This document shows positions 24,982 to 33,748 of a stretch of 64,000 nt of DNA, in pieces. Origin of the DNA: Blastococcus saxobsidens (GTDB lineage Bacteria; Actinomycetota; Actinomycetes; Mycobacteriales; Geodermatophilaceae); the NCBI RefSeq assembly GCF_010682065.1, contig NZ_JAAGWG010000012.1:1-64000 (forward strand), read 5' to 3'. How positions within the stretch are numbered: position 1 is the stretch's first letter; each line of letters starts with the position of its first letter. Made by a program: the position numbers and the translations under genes. The notes under the pieces are model-generated. The model ran no database searches and was not told where the DNA came from. It saw only the letters and a program-made list of their open reading frames with translations.

Positions 24982-25401
24982 ATGGACGTCGTCGTGCTCA
25001 TCGGGCGGATCCTGTTCGCCGTGCTGTTCCTGGGGTCAGGGATCGCGCACGTCACCCAACGCCAGATGATGGCCGGATACGCGGCCAGCAAGAAGGTTCC
25101 CGCGGCGGGGGCCGCCGTGCCGGCCAGCGGCGTGCTGATCGTGATCGGCGCGCTCATGGTCGCCGTCGGGGTGTGGCCCGATCTCGGCGCGTTGCTGCTG
25201 GCGGCATTCCTGGTCCCCACCGCGGTCCTCATGCACGGATTCTGGGCCGAGACCGAGGCTGCGGCCCGGATGACCGAGCAGACGCAGTTCCTCAAGGACC
25301 TCGCGCTGGCCGGGGCGGCGCTGGTGATGTTCGGCCTGTTCGCCCAGCTCGGCGACGACCTCGGCCTGGTCGTCGTGGGACCACTGTTCGAGCTGTCGTG
25401 A
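24982..25401 (+). CDS. DoxX family membrane protein
   Basis: A 139-residue protein with four membrane segments: VVVLIGRILFAVLFLGSGIAH, GAAVPASGVLIVIGALMVAVGV, LGALLLAAFLVPTAVLMHGFW and DLALAGAALVMFGLFAQL. The N-terminal GRILFAVLFLGSGIAH and the central MHGFW are typical of DoxX proteins, linked in other bacteria to thiol and oxidant balance. The ATG at 24982 follows AGGAG. Its stop overlaps the GTG of the next gene, making an operon of three with DUF5519 and VOC proteins under the divergent HxlR regulator. Confidence 0.88.
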   Translation: MDVVVLIGRILFAVLFLGSGIAHVTQRQMMAGYAASKKVPAAGAAVPASGVLIVIGALMVAVGVWPDLGALLLAAFLVPTAVLMHGFWAETEAAARMTEQTQFLKDLALAGAALVMFGLFAQLGDDLGLVVVGPLFELS

Positions 25402-25892
25402 CCGCGGGCGCAGCCTCCCTCCCGCGACGCAGCGGGGGTCGGCCGGCCACCACCCCGACCAACCCGCACATGCAGCTGGAGCAGCAGCCGAGCGACGACC
25501 GGCCGCGCCGGCGGCTCGAGGCGCTGCTCGCCGACCTGCCCGGCGTCGTCTGGGCCGACAGCCTGATCTCGGTGCCCGGCGCGCGTGCCCTCACCCTGCC
25601 CCCGGACCAGGCGGTCGGGCCCCGGGAGGCGTTCATGCTCGGCACGGAGTTCGCCCACCTGCACCCCGCTCCCGACCATTCCCTGCACCTGGCCCTGCCA
25701 CCTGACGTGGCCCGCCAGGCCATCGACGCGGGGTGGGCGGAGCAGCATCCGGTCGCCGCGCGCGGTCTGATCCCCGCGGGCACGGTGATGCTCTACGCCC
25801 CGCGCGACGACGCCGAGGCCGACGTCGTCGCCGCCCTGGTCAGAACCTCCTACGACTACGCGCGCGGGGCGACGGCCACCGACCGGGGCTGA
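25398..25892 (+). CDS. DUF5519 'luciferase family' protein
   Basis: A 164-residue soluble protein starting at a GTGA overlap with the DoxX gene. The region from about residue 45 has the DUF5519 pattern: LLADLPGVVWADSLISVPGAR, then FAHLHPAPDHSLHLALPPDVAR and IDAGWAEQHPVAARGLIP. The repeated His residues (HLHP, SLHLALPP) are characteristic. The biochemical role of the family is not established; despite its database name there is no evidence of light production. Its neighbours suggest a task in electrophile or oxidant stress. Confidence 0.75.
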   Translation: MTAGAASLPRRSGGRPATTPTNPHMQLEQQPSDDRPRRRLEALLADLPGVVWADSLISVPGARALTLPPDQAVGPREAFMLGTEFAHLHPAPDHSLHLALPPDVARQAIDAGWAEQHPVAARGLIPAGTVMLYAPRDDAEADVVAALVRTSYDYARGATATDRG

Positions 25893-25953
25893 GCCTCCGA
25901 CACCAGGCCCTGGCCTCCCGCGACACCAAGGTCATCGAGAAGGAGCCACAGCG

Positions 25954-26412
25954 ATGCGCGTGCACGAACTCGGCCACCTGGTCCTCTACGTCCGGGACCT
26001 CGACCGGTCCCGGCACTTCTACCGAGAGGTACTCGGCTGGGACGAGGTGCGCGGAGACGTTCCGCTGCCCGTTCCCGCCGCCGCCTTCAGCTCCGGCCGC
26101 ACGCACCACGAGCTGCTGCTCATCGAGGTGGGGCCCTCCGCCGCACCCATGCCGCCGGGCCGGCGCGTCGGGATGTACCACTTCGGCCTCAAGGTGGGCG
26201 AGAGCGACGAGGAGCTGCGCGAGGTCGTCCGCCACCTCGACCGGCACGGCGTCCCCGTCCTCGGCGCCAGCGACCACACCGTCACCCACTCGCTCTACAT
26301 CGCCGACCCCGACGGCCACGAGATCGAGCTCTACGTCGATGTGCTGCCGCGTGACCAGTGGCTCGCCGACCCCTCGTTGATCTTCGCCCCCATCCGACCG
26401 CTCCGCCTGTAG
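25954..26412 (+). CDS. VOC superfamily protein (glyoxalase / extradiol dioxygenase-like)
   Basis: A 152-residue protein with two beta-alpha-beta-beta-beta modules. The first opens ELGHLVLYVRDLDRSRHFYREVLGW with candidate metal ligand His8; the second contains MYHFGLKV with a His, and HEIELYVDVLP near residue 125 with a Glu. These fit the two His and one Glu ligands of dioxygenase-type VOC enzymes. AAGGAG precedes the ATG. Being the last gene of the HxlR-controlled operon, it resembles quinone-detoxifying dioxygenases such as MhqO; the substrate is not shown. Confidence 0.88.
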   Translation: MRVHELGHLVLYVRDLDRSRHFYREVLGWDEVRGDVPLPVPAAAFSSGRTHHELLLIEVGPSAAPMPPGRRVGMYHFGLKVGESDEELREVVRHLDRHGVPVLGASDHTVTHSLYIADPDGHEIELYVDVLPRDQWLADPSLIFAPIRPLRL

Positions 26413-27135
26413 CCGGATCCCCGCCTGTCCCGGACTACTGCTGGAGAACTCCGAGGCGGCTGCCCGGGGGCTCTCAGGCTGATCAAGGCTGCGCCGGCCA
26501 GCCCGTGGCCGCTGGCAGCCGCGACGACGCCCGCTGGTGCGGATCATCCCACCGGGCGGCCGGCCGAGCGTCCGGTGGGCAGCGCCGCCACGGTCGCTGC
26601 CGAGCGAAGCGCCGAAGCCTCGGCGGCGAGCGCCACGTCTATCGCGTCGGCGGCCTCATCGAGCTGGTTGGCCCGTGGGTTTCCGACGTGATGCACGCCG
26701 CAGATCGCCGGCGTGGAAGAGCTGGCGATCGAGCCGAGGGCCTGGACTACGCACTGGCCGCCCTCACCGCCCAACTCGACCAACTGGCCGCGCACCCGGA
26801 TCGCGGCCAGCGGCCTGCTGCTCAGCACGGTCGGTGACCAACCCGCGGGCCGCGCAACTGCTGGCCCGGCACGTCGCCGACGTCCAGGCCGGAACTATCG
26901 CAGTCGCCACCAGCCGCATCCGACGGTCTACCACGTCGGCGTCCAGTCACCGGTCGCCGCCTACGCCGCCGGCAAGGCGATCGTCGGCAAGGCCTCCGTC
27001 CGGGCCGCCATCACCACAGTCACGACAGCATGACCACCGCCGCGGCAGCATGACCACCAAGCCCCGCGCGTCCGCGACCGGCGCGGCTTGCTCATGCACT
27101 TCGCACTGATCAACCATCCCGACGCGCCGCCGTCG
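26413..27135. other. Stretch with no recognisable gene, probably decayed
   Basis: About 720 bases. Frames on both strands reach 90-190 codons but are low-complexity, lack ribosome binding sites and match nothing I know. One minus frame (26544-26828) has an ordinary-looking composition (ANQLDEAADAIDVALAAEAS) and might be a remnant. Near 27030 the words GCATGACCACC repeat 20-odd bases apart. Confidence 0.4.
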
Positions 27136-27495
27136 TCATCGGACGCGGCCGGTAACACCGGGCAAGAAGATGACCGTCGTGTCGTACGTGGGCGGTGTGG
27201 CCAACGACCGCGCAGCGCTGGGGAGTACCGGTCCAAGGACTACCAGGGCTTCCAAGTCACCGAGGTCAAGACCCCATCCCAGCCGACGATCACCGAAGTC
27301 AACTCCTCGGCCTCGATTTAGCGCTTGGTAGATGGTGGCGGCCGCCGAACGGATTCGGTCATCGACATCGTCGGCGGCCTTCAGTGCCTCGAGCACCTCG
27401 AGCAGGCAGACTGGTCCTGGGCCATCGTGTGCTGTGCCCTTCCAGGAGAACCATCGGCGTGGTCCCGCTAACCATCGCTCGATGGCCCCTTGCAC
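27136..27495 (-). CDS. Hypothetical protein, possibly truncated
   Basis: A 119-residue frame from a GTG at 27495. The first 65 residues look protein-like (RWLAGPRRWFSWKG, VCLLEVLEALKAADDVDDRIRSAAATIYQALNR); the remainder is less convincing and may be frameshifted. Tryptophan-rich, single-domain proteins with a CLLEAL-type helix occur in actinobacteria, but I cannot name the family. The 190 bases before the next gene hold nothing. Confidence 0.35.
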   Translation of the reverse strand: MQGAIERWLAGPRRWFSWKGTAHDGPGPVCLLEVLEALKAADDVDDRIRSAAATIYQALNRGRGVDFGDRRLGWGLDLGDLEALVVLGPVLPSAARSLATPPTYDTTVIFLPGVTGRVR

Positions 27496-27685
27496 GTGAT
27501 CCCCACGCGGTCAGTGCCCTGCACTGTTACCACCTCGCGGGACGGCACCCTCAGCCGTGGGGGACAGCTCAACTGGCGCAAAGGGAAGAAGGACGGATCA
27601 ACGGCGGGAAGAGGTCACACCTTCCCGTCCACGTGCGGTCGGCGCTCCGCAGCCCCGCGGGCCACGCGCTATCGATCGATGACGA

Positions 27686-27997
27686 TCAGTTCGCCGGTCC
27701 CGACTCGCCCCGCCTCGGCGGGCGGGCCGAACCCCGGGGCGGCTTGCCAGCCGCCAGCCAGCACTCCAAGGCTGCGATTCCTCGGCCTGCCTGCAACTTG
27801 ATGGCCACCGGTGTCGTGCGCGATCGTCCACGCGCGGGCGGACCAGTCGCCAGCCAGTCGGTCAGCACGGCGGGGCGTCCGGACCAGGTGGTGCCCCACG
27901 CGAGGCATCCGGTCATGACGCACCACAGCAGCAGCCGGCCGAGGTCGAGTACCCATGTCGCCCCGGCATAGAGAGCGACTCGAACGGCCGGCCGCAC
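27686..27997 (-). CDS. Small membrane protein, paralogue of the gene at 30592-30876
   Basis: A 103-residue protein from a GTG at 27997, six bases after a strong GGGGAGGGGG site. The N-terminal half has a hydrophobic segment (LDLGRLLLWCVMTGCLAWGT). The C-terminal half has KLQAGRGIAALECWLAAGKPP, which matches REAARGIAELELWLVAQPP of the second small protein. The shared pattern G-I-A-x-L-E-x-W-L-x-A in the same position after one or two membrane segments implies common descent. Function unknown; the two copies flank the MFS-MarR operon. Confidence 0.55.
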   Translation of the reverse strand: MRPAVRVALYAGATWVLDLGRLLLWCVMTGCLAWGTTWSGRPAVLTDWLATGPPARGRSRTTPVAIKLQAGRGIAALECWLAAGKPPRGSARPPRRGESGPAN

Positions 27998-28231
27998 AGC
28001 GCCCCCTCCCCTGAGGGTTCCGGAGTTTCGCTTTCCGACGACGCGTCCGGGTGAGCCCACTCGGGCCGCGCCGACCTCGATCCGCTTGTTATCTGCCCAC
28101 CATCATCGCGCCGGCCAGCACGGGTGGAAAGGGGTTCACTCTCCCGGCCGACCGCTGCATGTGCCGAGACCGACGCGCGATCCAACCGGCCAGGCGGAGC
28201 CGGACCAATCGGCTCCCGACGCGACGGCGTC

Positions 28232-29944
28232 CTACTGCTCCGGTCGCGGGGGGCTGACGGGTGCGGATCGCCTGGCGTCGGCGGCCGGGCGGTCTGCGGC
28301 CTGGTCCTCGTCGCCGTGGCCGAGATCGCTGTCGGGATCGACGGCCGTCTCGAAGGCCTCGGCGAGGTTCTCCCCGGTGGTGTGCTCCTGCGCGTGCCGG
28401 CGCAGCGGTGTCTCCCGCAGGAACAGCAGCACGAGGAAACCCAGCAGAGCGAACGGCACAGCTGCCAGGAACGTGGTCTGCAGCGCGTCGGCGAAGCCGG
28501 TGATGACCGCGGTGTGCACCGGCTCGGGCAAGGCGGCGATCTGTTCGGGGCTGCCCAGCGTCGGAGTTCCGCCGGCGAGCCGCTCGGCCGGGACGCCGGC
28601 CTCGGCGAGCCGGGACGGGATGGTGTCGGCGAGGCGATGGGTGAGCAGCGCGCCGAACACCGCCACCCCCAGAGCACCGCCCAGTGACCGGAAGAACGTC
28701 GCCCCGGAGGTGGCCACGCCCAGGTCCTTCTGCTCCACGGCGTTCTGGGCGGCCAGCACGAGCACCTGCATCACCAGGCCGATGCCGACCCCGGTGACCA
28801 GCATGTACAGCCCGGCCACCACCAGCGAGGTGTCCACTGAGAGCCGGCTCATCAGACCCAGCCCCACCGCGGCGATCAGCAGGCCGATCACCGGGAAGAT
28901 CTTGTACCGGCCGGTGGCCGTGATCGCCCGCCCCGAGCCGATGGAGGCAGCGAGCAGACCCACCATGAGTGGCAGCGTCAGGAGCCCCGAGGCGGTCGGC
29001 GACTCGCCCTTGACGATCTGCAGGTACTGCGGCAGGAAGATGATCGCGCCGAACATCGCGACACCGACGACGAAGCCGGCCAGGCTGGTGATGACGAAGG
29101 TGTGGTTGGCGAACAGGTGCGGCGGCATGATCGGCTCGCGGGCGCGGCGCTCCTGCCAGACGGCCAGGGCCAGCATCACGGCGGCCACGGCCGCCAGCAC
29201 GTAGGTCCAGGGCGAGTTCCAGGCGAATTCCTTGCCACCCAGGGACAGCATGAGCAGCAGCGCGCTGACCGATGCCACGATGAAGAACGCGCCGAGCCAG
29301 TCGATGGCGTGCCGGGTCCGCGGGAAGGGCAGCTGGAGCACCCGTTCGGTGACGATCAGGGCCGCGATCCCGACCGGGATGCCGACCCAGAACGTCCACC
29401 GCCAGGACAGGTGCTCGACCAGGAATCCCCCCAGCAGGGGGCCGGCGACCGTCGCGATCCCGAACACCGACCCGATGTAGCCCTGGTAGCGACCACGCTC
29501 CCGCGGGCTGACGACGTCGCCGATGATCGCCTGCGACAACGCCATCAACCCGCCGACACCCAGGCCCTGGACCGCGCGGAAACCGATCAGCTGGGCCATG
29601 TCCTGCGCGAAGCCGCTGGCCAGGGAGGCGAGCAGGAAGATCCCGATCGCGGACTGGAACATGATCTTCCGCCCGTAGAGATCGGACAGCTTGCCCCAGA
29701 TCGGCGTGGAGGCGGTGGAGGTCAGCAGGGTGGCCGACACCACCCACGCCAGCTGCTCCTGCCCACCGAGCTCACCGACGATGGTCGGCAACGCAGTGGC
29801 CACGATCGTCTGGGACAGCGCCGCCACCAGCATGCCCAGCATGAGCCCGACCAGCACGGTCAGGATTTGGCGATGGCTCAGGGCCGGCATCACCGGCGCG
29901 GTGTGCGGTGTTCCGCGCCGATCGTCGGCGGGTGTCGAACTCAC
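28232..29944 (-). CDS. MFS drug exporter, DHA2 (EmrB/QacA) family
   Basis: A 570-residue proton-driven exporter with about fourteen membrane segments. Motifs include LDMLVAAL-like LGMLVAALSQTIVATALPTIVGELGG at the first helix, WGKLSDLYGRK (motif A), GFRAVQGLGVGGLMALSQAIIGD, RERGRYQGYIGSVFGIATVAGPLLGG (motif C) and a periplasmic loop rich in Ala/Pro near residue 450. The C-terminal 50 residues are acidic. The GTG at 29944 is preceded by AGAGAGG. It lies 64 bases downstream of a MarR gene on the same strand, a standard efflux operon under multidrug-type control. Confidence 0.93.
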   Translation of the reverse strand: MSSTPADDRRGTPHTAPVMPALSHRQILTVLVGLMLGMLVAALSQTIVATALPTIVGELGGQEQLAWVVSATLLTSTASTPIWGKLSDLYGRKIMFQSAIGIFLLASLASGFAQDMAQLIGFRAVQGLGVGGLMALSQAIIGDVVSPRERGRYQGYIGSVFGIATVAGPLLGGFLVEHLSWRWTFWVGIPVGIAALIVTERVLQLPFPRTRHAIDWLGAFFIVASVSALLLMLSLGGKEFAWNSPWTYVLAAVAAVMLALAVWQERRAREPIMPPHLFANHTFVITSLAGFVVGVAMFGAIIFLPQYLQIVKGESPTASGLLTLPLMVGLLAASIGSGRAITATGRYKIFPVIGLLIAAVGLGLMSRLSVDTSLVVAGLYMLVTGVGIGLVMQVLVLAAQNAVEQKDLGVATSGATFFRSLGGALGVAVFGALLTHRLADTIPSRLAEAGVPAERLAGGTPTLGSPEQIAALPEPVHTAVITGFADALQTTFLAAVPFALLGFLVLLFLRETPLRRHAQEHTTGENLAEAFETAVDPDSDLGHGDEDQAADRPAADARRSAPVSPPRPEQ

Positions 29945-30008
29945 GGGTGTGCGGCCTCTCTGTAGCGAGCCGTGCGAGGGGGGAACGACCGTCTCAGCAG
30001 GGGAATCC

Positions 30009-30527
30009 TCAGGCCGAGACGTGGATCTGACTCTGGGCCGACGGCGGAGGATGGTCCGTCTGCGCACCAGGGAGTCGGGCGTCCAGCCCCGCGTTCAGCC
30101 GCTCCAGCAGGGCGGCCAGAGTCCTCCGGTCCTCCGCCGACCAGGAACTGAGCAGTTCCCGGACCAGGCCGCGGCGGGCCTTGCGAGTGGCCGCCACGGC
30201 CCGGTGCCCCGTCTCGGTCAGTCGCAGGCGGCACGCCCGCCCGTCCTCCGGATCGGCCTCCCGCGCGATCAGCCCCGACTGCTGCAACGCCGCCACGTGC
30301 CTGCTCACCGTGGACGCATCGAGGCCGAGCAGCGCCGCCAACGCACCGTTGCGCAGCGGGCCCTCGTCGCGCAGCCGGCCGAGGATCAGGTACGCGGACC
30401 GCTCCAACGGCTGCCCGGACGACTCGGCATGCAGGTGGACCCGTTGCGCCCGCTGAACCAGGTGGGTCAGCTCGCGTTCGATGCGCTCCAACGGCTCGGA
30501 GACACCCGCGTCCACGCCTTGTTGCAT
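30009..30527 (-). CDS. MarR family regulator of the MFS exporter
   Basis: A 172-residue MarR protein. The winged helix reads AYLILGRLRDEGPLRNGALAALL, GLDASTVSRHVAALQQSGLIARE and ADPEDGRACRLRLTETGHRAV, which is the standard MarR order of helix, recognition helix and wing with DxRxxxxxLT. The ATG at 30527 lies within a palindrome that could be its own operator, suggesting autoregulation of the MarR-MFS operon. Confidence 0.92.
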   Translation of the reverse strand: MQQGVDAGVSEPLERIERELTHLVQRAQRVHLHAESSGQPLERSAYLILGRLRDEGPLRNGALAALLGLDASTVSRHVAALQQSGLIAREADPEDGRACRLRLTETGHRAVAATRKARRGLVRELLSSWSAEDRRTLAALLERLNAGLDARLPGAQTDHPPPSAQSQIHVSA

Positions 30528-30535
30528 GGCGCAAC
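30521..30535. promoter_or_regulatory. Possible MarR operator over the start codon
   Basis: GTTGC-ATGGC-GCAAC is a perfect interrupted palindrome that covers the MarR ATG. TTGCA also occurs twice within the next 40 bases upstream. The position would let the protein block early elongation of its own operon. Confidence 0.45.
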
Positions 30536-30591
30536 CATATACCCGGTCCGAGGCGCTTGCACGTTGCACCGGAGACTCCGTGGCCTCGCGG

Positions 30592-30876
30592 TCAGCCCGG
30601 GCCGCCGGGATCCTGAGCCTGCGGCGGCTGCGCCACCAGCCAGAGTTCGAGCTCGGCGATGCCCCTGGCGGCCTCCCGTCGGAGTTGGGCCTCGTCCTCT
30701 TCCGGCTTGCCATGGCCGACCGCGACACTGCGCCGACTGGCACCCATGGCCGCGCACGCCATCCAGCACACCCCAACGGCGAACGATCCCACGGCGCACC
30801 AGCCGAAGAAGCGGACGGCTTCCTGGAGCAACAGCGACAAGGCGAAGCCCATCGCGGCACCGCTCGACCCCACCAC
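30592..30876 (-). CDS. Small membrane protein, paralogue of the gene at 27686-27997
   Basis: A 94-residue protein from a GTG at 30876, five bases after GGAGG. Hydrophobic stretches FALSLLLQEAVRFFGWCAVGSFAVGVCWMA form one or two membrane segments. A charged linker (GKPEEDEAQLRR) leads to EAARGIAELELWLVAQPP, which parallels the C-terminus of the other small protein. No known family; two paralogues on one element suggest a duplicated cassette or repeated acquisition from similar elements. Confidence 0.55.
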   Translation of the reverse strand: MVGSSGAAMGFALSLLLQEAVRFFGWCAVGSFAVGVCWMACAAMGASRRSVAVGHGKPEEDEAQLRREAARGIAELELWLVAQPPQAQDPGGPG

Positions 30877-31339
30877 GCTGTCCTCCACGGCGAGGGCGCC
30901 GGGACACCGGGCAGGCCACGGCAAGGCCCCTCAGCAGAGCATCGTTCCTGATCTCGACGGGGACGGGAACAGGAGCTGCCGTCTCGCCAGATTTCTCCGC
31001 TCCGGTCAAGGGCCTATCAGATCCCCACCCAGCAACATCGTCGTCGGTGTCCGGATGCGACACCACCAGCAGTTCAGGTTGGAGCAGCCGACCCCGGCGG
31101 TCGGCAGTTGATCCCCAGCGATACCGGTCGCGGTGACCATGATGTGGCCATCGTGGCTCAAGGACCGGTCGGCGCCGTGGACAGCAGCTCGGGCATGGGG
31201 CCCGACCCGGCGTGCGGTGACCCATCCCCCACAGGCCGCCAGCTCCAGATCACCCCAAGAGACTGCTCCGGAGCAGCGCAGTCTCCGGCAGTCACGCCGA
31301 GTTCTTCAGAAATGATCTTCCAGTGTCTAATGTCTCCCC
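30877..31339. other. Intergenic stretch without a confident gene
   Basis: About 460 bases between the small membrane protein and a TetR gene. A minus-strand frame near 30960-31080 has ordinary protein composition (SHPDTDDDVAGWGSDRPLTG) and runs into the small gene's 5' end in another frame, but has no clear ribosome binding site or family. The last 80 bases are less GC-rich and probably carry the TetR promoter. Confidence 0.4.
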
Positions 31340-31957
31340 ATGTCCGGGTCGACGACCGATAGCGCGCAGGCCAGCCGGGGAGGGCGTCCACGCGACCCCA
31401 CCCGCGACGGCGTAATCCGGGCCGCTGTTCTCCACTTGCTCGCCGCGGTCGGCTACGGCGCGCTGACCATGGACGCCGTGGCCTCTCAGGCCGGCGTCGG
31501 CAAGGCCACCATCTACCGGCGCTGGCGGACCAAGCAGGACTTGGTCATCGACATCATCGCCGAGCTCAATCAGGCCGAGATCATCCCGCCCGATACCGGC
31601 TCGCTTCGAAGCGACCTGCGCGATCTACTGCACGCGCTGGTGGCCCTCATCAACGGACCGGCCGGGGCAGCCATCCTGTCGCTGCTGTCGACGGTTCCGC
31701 ACGACCCCACCCTCGCCGAGGCGTTCCGCGGCGGCCCTCTGGACGGCTGGCAGCACGCTTTCGAACACGTATGGGCGCACGCCGCACAGCGCGGGGAGGT
31801 ACCGCCTGGGCTGGCCGGTACGGTGCTGGCCGAGGCGGCCAGCTCCCTGCTCGTCCAGCGCTGGCTGCTCACCGGCCAGCCGGTCGACGACGCCTACGCC
31901 GACGCGGTGCTCGCCGCTGTCCTCCTCCCGCTGCTGACCTCTATCCCGTCGCGCTGA
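31340..31957 (+). CDS. TetR/AcrR family regulator, orphan
   Basis: A 205-residue TetR protein. An Arg/Gly-rich start (GGRPRDPTRD) leads to AAVLHLLAAVGYGALTMDAVASQAGVGKATIYRRWRTKQDL, the canonical TetR helix-turn-helix with the YRRWxxK ending of the AcrR group. The sensor domain has LRDLLHALVALINGPAGAAILSLLS. No obvious target gene is adjacent: the exporter operon is upstream on the other strand and has its own MarR, and downstream lies a truncated gene. Confidence 0.88.
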   Translation: MSGSTTDSAQASRGGRPRDPTRDGVIRAAVLHLLAAVGYGALTMDAVASQAGVGKATIYRRWRTKQDLVIDIIAELNQAEIIPPDTGSLRSDLRDLLHALVALINGPAGAAILSLLSTVPHDPTLAEAFRGGPLDGWQHAFEHVWAHAAQRGEVPPGLAGTVLAEAASSLLVQRWLLTGQPVDDAYADAVLAAVLLPLLTSIPSR

Positions 31958-32043
31958 GGTTGGTGCAGGAAGGAACGAGCGAACCCCGCCGGGCACCTGG
32001 CATGCGGGCATCGACGCAAAGAAGACCGAGATGGACTCACCTG

Positions 32044-32304
32044 TCAATGCAACGCCTCAAGATCATCGCGGAGGTTAGGCAATGGCCGAGTTGCGGCGGC
32101 CGGGGATGTCGGATCAGCAGTAGGCGCCTCGACCTGTTCGCCGATCTGGTCGTGCAGGGCGGCGATCTTCGCCGCCCGGGCGGCGTCGGCCGCCTCCCGC
32201 TGCGCCGGACTCAGCTGCGGTCGCCCACTCCGACTTCCCCTGCCGGTCCGACTGCTGCTCGTGCCGCTGGCCGCGCTGCTTATCGTGGTGCTGGTGCTGG
32301 TCAT
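32044..32304 (-). pseudogene. Truncated N-terminus of an ArdC-like antirestriction protein (tentative)
   Basis: A frame from an ATG at 32304 begins with a Thr/Ser-rich stretch, then RSGRPQLSPAQREAADAARA and AAKIAALHDQIGEQVEA. That order matches the start of actinobacterial mobile-element proteins with an ArdC-like single-strand DNA-binding domain. The expected following domain is absent: the frame turns to PTADPTSPAAATRPLP and stops after 86 codons. Antirestriction genes are common on conjugative elements, so loss here fits decay. The assignment rests on a short recalled pattern. Confidence 0.35.
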
Positions 32305-32433
32305 CTGGACCGTCCCGGAACTGGAGCCGACACCGGTACGGGAGGGACCACGGAACAGGTGCCCTGCCACCCATTCCCCCGGCCCGTCCGGCACAGAGCT
32401 CTGCTCAGGGGCCGGGAGCGACGGCGGGGGGAC

Positions 32434-32495
32434 GACCGGACCAAGACTGCTTCCGCAGCGGAGCGCCCGAAGGGCGGAAGGATCTTGGTCCGGTC
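32434..32495. other. Long structured hairpin of unknown role
   Basis: GACCGGACCAAGA at 32434-32446 and TCTTGGTCCGGTC at 32483-32495 form a perfect 13-bp inverted repeat. Inside, after a small bulge, CTTCCGC pairs with GCGGAAG, and CGCCC-GAA-GGGCG can form an alternative tip. It is not followed by a T-run on either strand, so it is not a simple terminator. It could be an oriT-like or replication-linked structure, or part of an RNA. Confidence 0.55.
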
Positions 32496-33364
32496 GGGAG
32501 GAGGCGGCGCGGGAGGCCCCTACGCTGAGCTGCCGGACGGGTCGGGGGAACAGTAAGGACAGCCCGCCGCAGGCGGACCTTGACGACGGCGCAGCCGGCG
32601 CCACGCGCAGCGTGGCCCGAAGGGTGCTCCTGGCCCGCCCCAACGGTCCCGGCGCGACGACGTCGACGGCGCGCCCACCGGATAGCGAGCCTCGATCACC
32701 CGACACGCCGCGGAGACCCCTGGCGGACCGATCACGGGCCCCGCGGTCTCGCCGTGCCCCGAGCGAGGTGTCCAGCGCCATGAGTCAAGCTTGGCCAGGC
32801 CAGCACGCGCCCGAGGGCGTCCGCCCGGATGTTGTGCACAGCAGCCGTCGTCCACAGGGGCCGATCGCGCAGGAGCGCCCCAATGCTCACGGCCTGCATC
32901 GGCTGACTGGAGGACAACTGGAGGAACCCCGGGTCAGTCACCAGCGACCTCCAGTAATTCTCCAGGTCCCGCGGGACACGGGTACCCCGACTGTCGTCGG
33001 CCTACGGGAGAACGCGCTTCGGAAGCGCGGGCGGCGCAGGTCGGCGTCGGCCAGGCACAGCGTCGCGGCGGACAACCGGGCACCGGCCGCAGACGAACTG
33101 GAGGCGGTCCCGGGACACCGCCTACCGGGACGGCGAACCCAGCCGCAGTCCCGGGGCTGTCCACCGGCGGTCCCGGCGCCGACCCACGGCGTCGGCAGAC
33201 GGAGGGCCTCCGTCGCTGGCAGGTGACGCGCCACCGGTGGCCGCTAGAGGAGAAAAACCGGAGACCGTCCGAGAAAGCTGGCTGTGAAGTGTCACCACCG
33301 GGCCCGAAATGGCGCCTTCTGTGGTGAAGACACCGCCCACCACCGACGACCCCCGGAGCCAGCC
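32496..33364. other. Non-coding or decayed stretch before the Xis-like gene
   Basis: About 870 bases with no convincing gene. Long plus-strand frames are Arg/Pro/Gly-rich shadows. A minus-strand frame at 32732-32941 (69 codons, with SIGALLRDRPLWTTAAVHNI) has better composition but no ribosome binding site. Short inverted repeats are frequent, for example CACGC-GCA-GCGTG near 32611. Confidence 0.4.
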
Positions 33365-33574
33365 ATGCCCGACCCCGCCGCCGACCACGAGCCCGAGCTG
33401 CTCACCATCACCGAGGCCGCGGACGTACTCCGCGCGCCCGTCGCCACCCTCCGGTACTGGCGACACCTGGGCACCGGCCCGAACAGCTTCCGACTCGGCC
33501 GGCGCGTCCTCTACCGCCGCGCCGACTTGCACATCTGGATCGACGCACAAGCAGACCAGCCCCTCCGCCGATAG
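33365..33574 (+). CDS. Excisionase-like helix-turn-helix protein (Xis)
   Basis: A 69-residue protein with the MerR-like winged helix of excisionases: LLTITEAADVLRAPVATLRYWRHLG, then SFRLGRRVLYRRADLHIWID. This is the standard shape of actinomycete Xis proteins (bait helix, YW recognition, wing with GRR-Y-R-DL). The ATG at 33365 follows GGAG at seven bases. Its partner integrase is 3.7 kb away, separated by two hypotheticals, a 408-residue protein and the RES-Xre pair. It would steer the integrase towards excision. Confidence 0.85.
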   Translation: MPDPAADHEPELLTITEAADVLRAPVATLRYWRHLGTGPNSFRLGRRVLYRRADLHIWIDAQADQPLRR

Positions 33575-33748
33575 CCGCTTCCTGAGCGCGGCGGGACCGG
33601 GCACCGGACCGCTGCGCACTGCGGGCACACGGGTGACGCCCGGCGGCCAGCCCCGCCTGTGGACGACGACGGTCCTCCACAGAAGCCGAACAGAACCGGC
33701 TCCAGCAGCACCGGAACAGCGACGCTCCCATCACCGGAAGCAGGAGCC

